Shown here piece after piece: positions 4,199 through 7,036 of a DNA stretch of 7,036 nt; the stretch's first letter is position 1, and every line of letters begins with the position of its first letter. Position numbers and translations under genes: made by a program. The stretch covers positions 1-7,036 of the forward strand of contig MFLZ01000029.1 of the NCBI GenBank assembly GCA_001781685.1, given 5' to 3'. The stretch is from Candidatus Kaiserbacteria bacterium RIFCSPLOWO2_01_FULL_54_13. GTDB taxonomy: Bacteria; Patescibacteriota; Minisyncoccia; Phycocordibacterales; UBA2100. The notes under the pieces are model-generated. The model did no database searches. It was given only the letters and a program-made list of their open reading frames with translations, and had not been told where the DNA came from.

Positions 4199-4504
4199 CC
4201 AGCCCCAGTTTTGGGATAGTATAGCTGGATGCATGCGGTATATGTAGTCCGGAACAATGTATCGAGAGAGATTTACATCGGCTATACGACAGATCTTAAA
4301 GCACGCTTAATGCGACACAACGCTCGCGGACAGAAATTCACTACGCGCAAACTCGGTACATGGGAATACGCGTACGTTGAACTGTATCGCAGTGAAAAAG
4401 ATGCTCGTATCCGCGAGCGAAAGTTGAAAAGCCACGGAAGCAGCAAACACGAGTTGCTCAAACGATTGAAGAACAGCGTGCTTTGAGCCCAAAACTGGAG
4501 CTGG
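4199..4504 (+). mobile_element. GIY-YIG element with 17-bp inverted arms inside the T-box leader
   Basis: CCAGCCCCAGTTTTGGG (4199-4215) and CCCAAAACTGGAGCTGG (4488-4504) are inverted copies matching at 16 of 17 positions. Between them lies essentially only the GIY-YIG gene; its stop ends 1 base before the right arm. The same arms, with the same single C/A mismatch, occur without an ORF at 4558-4609 and 6210-6260. No target-site duplication could be identified. Confidence 0.75.
4229..4486 (+). CDS. small GIY-YIG (URI-type) endonuclease in the T-box leader
   Basis: An 85-aa single-domain GIY-YIG protein clearly related to the one in the 16S gene. Shared positions include MHxVY, YxGYTxDLxxR, HN, the Glu after VE/YE (YVELY here) and a C-terminal RERxLK stretch. 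The catalytic Arg (DLKARLMRHN) and Glu are present, so it looks active. ATG at 4229 is the only sensible start; AGCTGG before it is a weak ribosome binding site. The gene lies in the loop of a 17-bp hairpin and is transcribed with the T-box leader, upstream of the transcription terminator, so it would be expressed whether or not serA is. Family role: Mg-dependent phosphodiester cleavage; mobility is inferred from the bounded arms and the ORF-less repeats. Confidence 0.88.
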   Translation: MHAVYVVRNNVSREIYIGYTTDLKARLMRHNARGQKFTTRKLGTWEYAYVELYRSEKDARIRERKLKSHGSSKHELLKRLKNSVL

Positions 4505-4557
4505 GAAGGCGGCTTCTGCATAAGTGGAAGCCCGGCATTCTCCGTAATCAGGACAAT

Positions 4558-4609
4558 CCAGCCCCAGTTTTGGGGAGTAGGAAATTCAATTTCTCAAAAC
4601 TGGAGCTGG
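4558..4609 (+). repeat. ORF-less hairpin repeat, copy 1 (MITE-like)
   Basis: Left arm CCAGCCCCAGTTTTGGGG (4558-4575), right arm CTCAAAACTGGAGCTGG (4593-4609). One conserved C-A mismatch, one G-U, long stem with a short A/T-rich loop. It lies 14 bases before the T-box sequence, where Stem III would be expected. Confidence 0.82.
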
Positions 4610-4669
4610 ATAAGTAACAAATCGAGGTGGCACCGAGGATTTTACCCTTCAAGTAAATTCAGGGTGAAG

Positions 4670-4719
4670 AAATCCGCCCTCAGAGCACAAGCGTATTTGT
4701 GCTGTGAGGGCGGATTTTT
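4670..4719 (+). terminator. T-box 1 terminator
   Basis: 12-bp stem AAATCCGCCCTC (4670-4681) with GAGGGCGGATTT (4706-4717), inner stem AGCACAA/TTGTGCT, then T run. The T-box bases GAGG and GGATTT upstream can pair with CCTC and AAATCC of its 5' arm. A partial third copy, AAATCCGCC, occurs at 4730-4738. Confidence 0.92.
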
Positions 4720-4781
4720 GCATTCGCGCAAATCCGCCTCACCGCGGGCGAAAAAGCCAAGGGGCTCGCGGAGCTCTTTAT

Positions 4782-4809
4782 AAGAGTCCCCGAGGACTCT
4801 TTGGTCTTT
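4782..4809 (+). terminator. possible second hairpin/terminator in the serA leader
   Basis: Perfect stem AAGAGTCC (4782-4789) with GGACTCTT (4794-4801), loop CCGA, followed by TGGTCTTTT. Just upstream, CCGCGGGC (about 4742-4749) pairs with GCTCGCGG (about 4764-4771). May be a weaker terminator or only 5' UTR structure. Confidence 0.4.
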
Positions 4810-4852
4810 TCGCTCCACAATATCATCACAAACTGGAAAGGAGACGGGTGCC

Positions 4853-6079
4853 ATGTATGCACCGTTGATCACTCATCGCGTCCTGCTCTTGAGCTCCATC
4901 TCGCAAGCGGCGATCACCAAGTTCGAGTTGGCAGGTCAAAACGGGACAAATTGCCGTTTCGAGGTCGGCAAGAACATCAAGGAATTCGACACGGTCATTC
5001 TTCGCTCAACTCCCTTCAACGTCGACGAGTACCCGAAGGTCAAGCTCGTCATTCGTGCGGGCACCGAGGCCAACAAGGTCACCGGAAAACGCGTGGAGAA
5101 TGGCGAGGTCTGCGTTCAGCTCACGCTCGGCGCGAATTCTTCGTCGGTCGCGGAAGAAGTGCTTTTCGCGACCATCGGCCTCACTAGGAAGTTCCACACG
5201 GGTGATGCATTCGTTCGCACGGAACTCGACTATTCCCTGTCGCCGAAAGAGTTCGCGAATGGCGAGAAGGGATATGAAACCGCAAAAGCGAGGTTCCTTG
5301 GACGGGAGCTTTCGTCGCAGACCATCGGAGTCATCGGGGCTGGTCAGATCGGCATCCGCGTGATCCAGACCATGCTCCTCCTCGGAATGCGCGTCATCGT
5401 GTACGAGAAAGACCGGCTATCGCCGCTCTACAAGCTCCTGCCTCCGGCTGTCATTAAGGCCGAAAGCATTGAGTACGTGCTGGCGAACGCTGACATCGTT
5501 ACGGTCCACATTCCGGGTGAGAACAACAAGAACCTCATCGACAAGGACCGCATCGAGTTGATGCGGCCCGGCTCGTACCTCATCAACTGCGCCCGCGCTG
5601 AGATCTGCGACGGTGCATCCATCCTCCCAGCGCTCAACGAAGGAAGGCTCGGGGGATATTTCACCGATATTCCCGAGCCATCTCTGCCTCCGCATCCGCT
5701 CATCATGTGCCAACCGCACATGGGCGGGAATACGGTGGAGGCACAGGAGCGGTGTGGAGAAATGGCTGCCGAGCAAACCATCGACTTCTGGCGGCGCGGA
5801 AACATGTGGCCGTCGAAGAACATGCCGACCAACGTGCTCGAACCGGCAGAAACCGCGGTGATGCGGCTCGCAGTGCCGCATCACAACGTCTTTGGCGTCC
5901 TGGAGAAGATCCAGCACGTCATCAAAACGGCCAAGATCAGCATCAGCACGAGCCACAACAACACGAAAGATGCACTCGGTTATTACCTCGTGGATCTCGA
6001 CCAGCACCTACCGGAAGCGCAGATCGAGAAAATCCGGCGAATGCCCGAGGTCATCGACGTGATGTCGTTCCAGTTCTGA
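4853..6079 (+). CDS. serA: D-3-phosphoglycerate dehydrogenase with C-terminal ACT domain
   Basis: 408 aa, close to E. coli SerA (about 410). It oxidises 3-phosphoglycerate to 3-phosphohydroxypyruvate with NAD, the first step of serine synthesis, in the cytoplasm. The N-terminal substrate region has VILRSTPF (Arg51) and VIRAGTEANKV (Arg68). The Rossmann glycine motif is GAGQIG at 162-167, with acidic Glu185 after the second strand favouring NAD. The catalytic Arg248 is in NCARAE, Glu275 in TDIPEP and His289 in QPHMGG. Residues about 335-408 (HHNVFGVLEKIQHVI through EVIDVMSFQF) form an ACT domain, so feedback by serine is plausible. ATG at 4853 follows AAAGGAG at 9 bases. It is alone behind a T-box, consistent with induction when an aminoacyl-tRNA (likely Ser) runs short. 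A terminator follows. Confidence 0.92.
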   Translation: MYAPLITHRVLLLSSISQAAITKFELAGQNGTNCRFEVGKNIKEFDTVILRSTPFNVDEYPKVKLVIRAGTEANKVTGKRVENGEVCVQLTLGANSSSVAEEVLFATIGLTRKFHTGDAFVRTELDYSLSPKEFANGEKGYETAKARFLGRELSSQTIGVIGAGQIGIRVIQTMLLLGMRVIVYEKDRLSPLYKLLPPAVIKAESIEYVLANADIVTVHIPGENNKNLIDKDRIELMRPGSYLINCARAEICDGASILPALNEGRLGGYFTDIPEPSLPPHPLIMCQPHMGGNTVEAQERCGEMAAEQTIDFWRRGNMWPSKNMPTNVLEPAETAVMRLAVPHHNVFGVLEKIQHVIKTAKISISTSHNNTKDALGYYLVDLDQHLPEAQIEKIRRMPEVIDVMSFQF

Positions 6080-6108
6080 TCCTGACAATCAAAGCAAGCA
6101 AAAAACAG

Positions 6109-6148
6109 AAGCCGCGGCGGGTTATACCCCGTCCGCGGCTTTATATTT
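6109..6148 (+). terminator. intrinsic terminator after serA
   Basis: Stem AAGCCGCGG (6109-6117) with CCGCGGCTT (6133-6141), inner CGGG/CCCG (6118-6121 with 6128-6131), preceded by an A tract and followed by TTATATTT. Confidence 0.88.
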
Positions 6149-6150
6149 CC

Positions 6151-6178
6151 TTGACAGAAATTCCCGTTCGGTTACTCT
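6151..6178 (+). promoter_or_regulatory. promoter TTGACA-N16-TACTCT for the second T-box unit
   Basis: -35 TTGACA (6151-6156), 16-base spacer, -10 TACTCT (6173-6178), predicted start about 6185. The 16-base spacing is the same as at 4112 and 3309. Confidence 0.72.
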
Positions 6179-6209
6179 AATTGTTAGGTAAATTCATTGA
6201 GCCGGTTCT

Positions 6210-6260
6210 CCAGCCCCAGTTTTGGGCGATTGAAACTCTGTCACTCAAAACTGGAGCTGG
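6210..6260 (+). repeat. ORF-less hairpin repeat, copy 2 (MITE-like)
   Basis: Left arm CCAGCCCCAGTTTTGGG (6210-6226), right arm CTCAAAACTGGAGCTGG (6244-6260), identical arms to copy 1 but an unrelated loop. An extra GGGGCTGG at about 6266-6273 can also pair with CCAGCCCC. It lies about 25 nt after the predicted transcription start. Confidence 0.82.
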
Positions 6261-6277
6261 GGGTTGGGGCTGGTTTA

Positions 6278-6297
6278 CCCTGAGCGAAGTCGAAGGG
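6278..6297. repeat. CCCTGAGCGAAGTCGAAGGG short dispersed repeat
   Basis: This 20-base imperfect palindrome matches a short interspersed repeat I know from many bacterial and metagenomic assemblies; translated it gives the familiar LSEVEG. Its arms CCCT/AGGG form a small hairpin. Here it is in the T-box leader. Confidence 0.65.
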
Positions 6298-6428
6298 TGT
6301 GGAGGTGTTTGCAAAAGTGAACATCCGGGCTCTCCCGTTATAGAGATAACCAGTGTCGTATCATACGGAGCTGGTGAAAGTCCCGCCCTTTCTTCAGAAA
6401 GAGCGGGAAAAGTAAGGTGGCACCGCGG

Positions 6429-6485
6429 AAATCCGCCCTTATTGCGCAACATTTGTTTGCGCCATGAGGGCGGATTTTTTGTTTT
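6429..6485 (+). terminator. T-box 2 terminator
   Basis: 11-bp stem AAATCCGCCCT (6429-6439) with AGGGCGGATTT (6467-6477), inner GCGCAA/TTGCGC, followed by TTTTTTGTTTT. The outer arms are the same sequence as in T-box 1. Confidence 0.94.
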
Positions 6486-6570
6486 GGTAACTTGCGTTAA
6501 CCGGAACAGGAAGCGCCGCCAATGGTTCTTTCTGTTCTTTCACACACACGAACCACGGGGGATCGCGTCC

Positions 6571-6843
6571 ATGACGAAAAAACGTTCAACTGGTTTCGGC
6601 TCTGATCCATCGCCCCGCCCGCCTGGCGAGGGTGTCAGTCGGGGCGGCAAAACAGGTGCTGCTGCACAATCAATCGTGCAGCGCGCGGAAGAGTTCCTCA
6701 CCGCCAACGGCCTAACCGGAGGAATCCAGAAGGATCTCTTCACGAACCCGTCCAAGGACGCCCGCGGGTTCATGGCGCGTTTATCAGGCACCGAAAAGAA
6801 CGAGCTCATCAAGCACATCTCCCAAAAGGGACGAGGGCAATGA
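6571..6843 (+). CDS. hypothetical 90-aa basic protein under T-box control
   Basis: Unrecognised. ATG at 6571 follows CACGGGGGATCGCGTCC, with GGGGGA 8 bases upstream. The longer frame open from 6181 runs through the T-box and is not coding. The first 30 residues are low-complexity and basic (MTKKRSTGFG, then Pro/Gly-rich), likely disordered. Residues about 31-90 look helical (AAQSIVQRAEEFLTANGL; FMARLSGTEKNELIKHISQKG), charged and soluble. No catalytic motif, signal or membrane segment is seen. Its stop overlaps the next gene's start as ATGA (6840-6843), so the two are translationally coupled. T-box control suggests a link to amino-acid supply or tRNA charging, but that is inference only. Confidence 0.68.
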   Translation: MTKKRSTGFGSDPSPRPPGEGVSRGGKTGAAAQSIVQRAEEFLTANGLTGGIQKDLFTNPSKDARGFMARLSGTEKNELIKHISQKGRGQ

Positions 6844-7025
6844 CCGAAGAAGAACTTCTCCGCAATCATGGTCCGCGTCTCGAAGCGGTGCTGGGAAAGA
6901 ACTTCAAACAGCATCCTGGGTACGCGCAGATCGTGCGAGACGTTGTCCATGGTTCACGAACCATCAGCAACGCCCTCGCAGACTTCGAGGTCCGTGGCAA
7001 TCCTTCACTGAAGCGAGGATGGTGA
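6840..7025 (+). CDS. hypothetical 61-aa protein, coupled to the preceding gene
   Basis: Unrecognised. Starts in the ATGA overlap with the 90-aa gene; GAGGG lies 4 bases before the ATG. Residues 1-55 are mostly helical and amphipathic (TEEELLRNHGPRLEAVLG; GYAQIVRDVVHGSRTISNALADF), and the C-terminus ends NPSLKRGW. Small size and tight coupling suggest that it works with the preceding protein, possibly as a complex; this is inference. No cysteines and no membrane segment are seen. Confidence 0.65.
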   Translation: MTEEELLRNHGPRLEAVLGKNFKQHPGYAQIVRDVVHGSRTISNALADFEVRGNPSLKRGW

Positions 7026-7036
7026 ACGAAATCAGT
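7019..7036 (+). CDS. possible start of a third coupled gene, cut by the window end
   Basis: ATG at 7019 (MVNEIS) or GTG at 7022 (GTGA overlap with the preceding stop 7023-7025) is preceded by GCGAGG. Only five or six codons are visible, so nothing can be said about function. Confidence 0.35.

Larger units (their letters stand above)
4146..4724 (+). ncRNA. T-box riboswitch leader of serA, interrupted by a GIY-YIG element
   Basis: The T-box sequence GAGGTGGCACCGAGG (4624-4638) matches the antiterminator consensus AGGGTGGNACCGCG. It is followed by a hairpin ACCCT/AGGGT (about 4643-4665) and a strong terminator (4670-4719). The UGGN residue N is C, which would pair with discriminator G73, as in tRNA-Ser and several others; with serA downstream, tRNA-Ser is the natural guess. 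5' structure includes GATCCGG/CCGGGTC around GCGT/ACGC (about 4159-4196) and GGCTTC/GAAGCC (4511-4532). I could not place Stem I landmarks or the specifier codon. The leader is about 480 nt to the T-box; removing the 4199-4504 insert gives about 170 nt, a normal size. A second hairpin repeat (4558-4609) directly precedes the T-box. Confidence 0.83.
6185..6490 (+). ncRNA. second T-box riboswitch leader
   Basis: T-box sequence AAGGTGGCACCGCGG (6414-6428) is nearly consensus. A Stem III-like hairpin, TCCCGC/GCGGGA with CTTTC/GAAAG inside (6381-6408), lies directly before it, and the terminator (6429-6485) directly after. Further upstream, GAGCC (6199-6203) can pair with GGCTC near 6330-6334 to close a Stem I-like domain, and GTTAT/ATAAC (about 6338-6351) forms a Stem II-like hairpin. 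The UGGN base is C, again predicting discriminator G73. I could not identify the specifier codon. The Stem I region contains a hairpin repeat (6210-6260) and a CTGAGCGAAGTCGAAGG repeat, so it has been altered by repeats. It controls the small genes from 6571. Confidence 0.88.

Noticed and set aside
4147..4224. Leaderless GTG leader peptide in T-box 1
   Set aside because: The frame is open for 25 codons but has no control-codon cluster, and the T-box explains the regulation.
5417..6007. 196-aa minus-strand ORF
   Set aside because: Shadow of serA, which has complete family motifs on the plus strand.
4199..6260. CRISPR array
   Set aside because: The repeats are inverted hairpin arms at irregular spacing, not regularly spaced direct repeats; no cas genes.
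6181..6570. N-terminal extension of the 90-aa gene
   Set aside because: It is the translation of the hairpin repeat, the T-box and its terminator; contains the repeat-derived LSEVEG.

Overview
The window looks like accessory-rich chromosome from a Candidate Phyla Radiation (Patescibacteria, Parcubacteria-like) bacterium. The 5' end of a 16S rRNA gene on the minus strand has a Parcubacteria-like start, an insertion in its V1 helix, and very compact intergenic regions. Taxonomy is inferred from remembered family features; no search was run.

Layout. 1-473 (-): 5' part of 16S rRNA, interrupted in helix h6 by a 309-nt insert that is almost entirely a small GIY-YIG nuclease gene. 474-864: rRNA upstream region with two long perfect dyads, then a promoter/short-transcript/hairpin unit. 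871-1614 (-): class I glutamine amidotransferase. 1679-2701 (-): two small unknown genes behind a 50-codon leader with five consecutive Val codons and a terminator. 2725-3300 (-): one small unknown gene behind a 26-codon leader containing LLGLLL and a terminator. 3309-4106 (+): a 132-aa unknown protein behind a 21-codon Ile/Ser-rich leader and a hairpin, followed by a terminator. 4112-6148 (+): a T-box riboswitch leader, interrupted by a second GIY-YIG gene bounded by inverted repeats, then serA-like 3-phosphoglycerate dehydrogenase and a terminator. 6151-7036 (+): a second T-box leader, then a translationally coupled run of small unknown genes leaving the window.

Two themes stand out. First, two related GIY-YIG genes (86 and 85 aa) each fill the apical loop of an RNA hairpin: one in 16S rRNA, one in a T-box leader. 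Insert sizes are nearly equal (309 and 306 nt), and each stop codon lies in or 1 nt from the right arm. The arms of the second are repeated as two ORF-less ~51-nt hairpins, both also inside T-box leaders. This resembles an autonomous element with MITE-like derivatives that uses hairpins as housing or target. The insert is too small for a group I intron.

Second, the window is crowded with amino-acid-sensing attenuators: three apparent ribosome-mediated attenuators (Val, Leu, Ile/Ser) whose leader ORFs begin at or next to the predicted transcription start (leaderless), plus two T-boxes whose UGGC would match a tRNA with discriminator G73, such as tRNA-Ser. Most of the controlled genes are small proteins I do not recognise. 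The Leu and Ile units are divergent, with -35 boxes only 8 bp apart.
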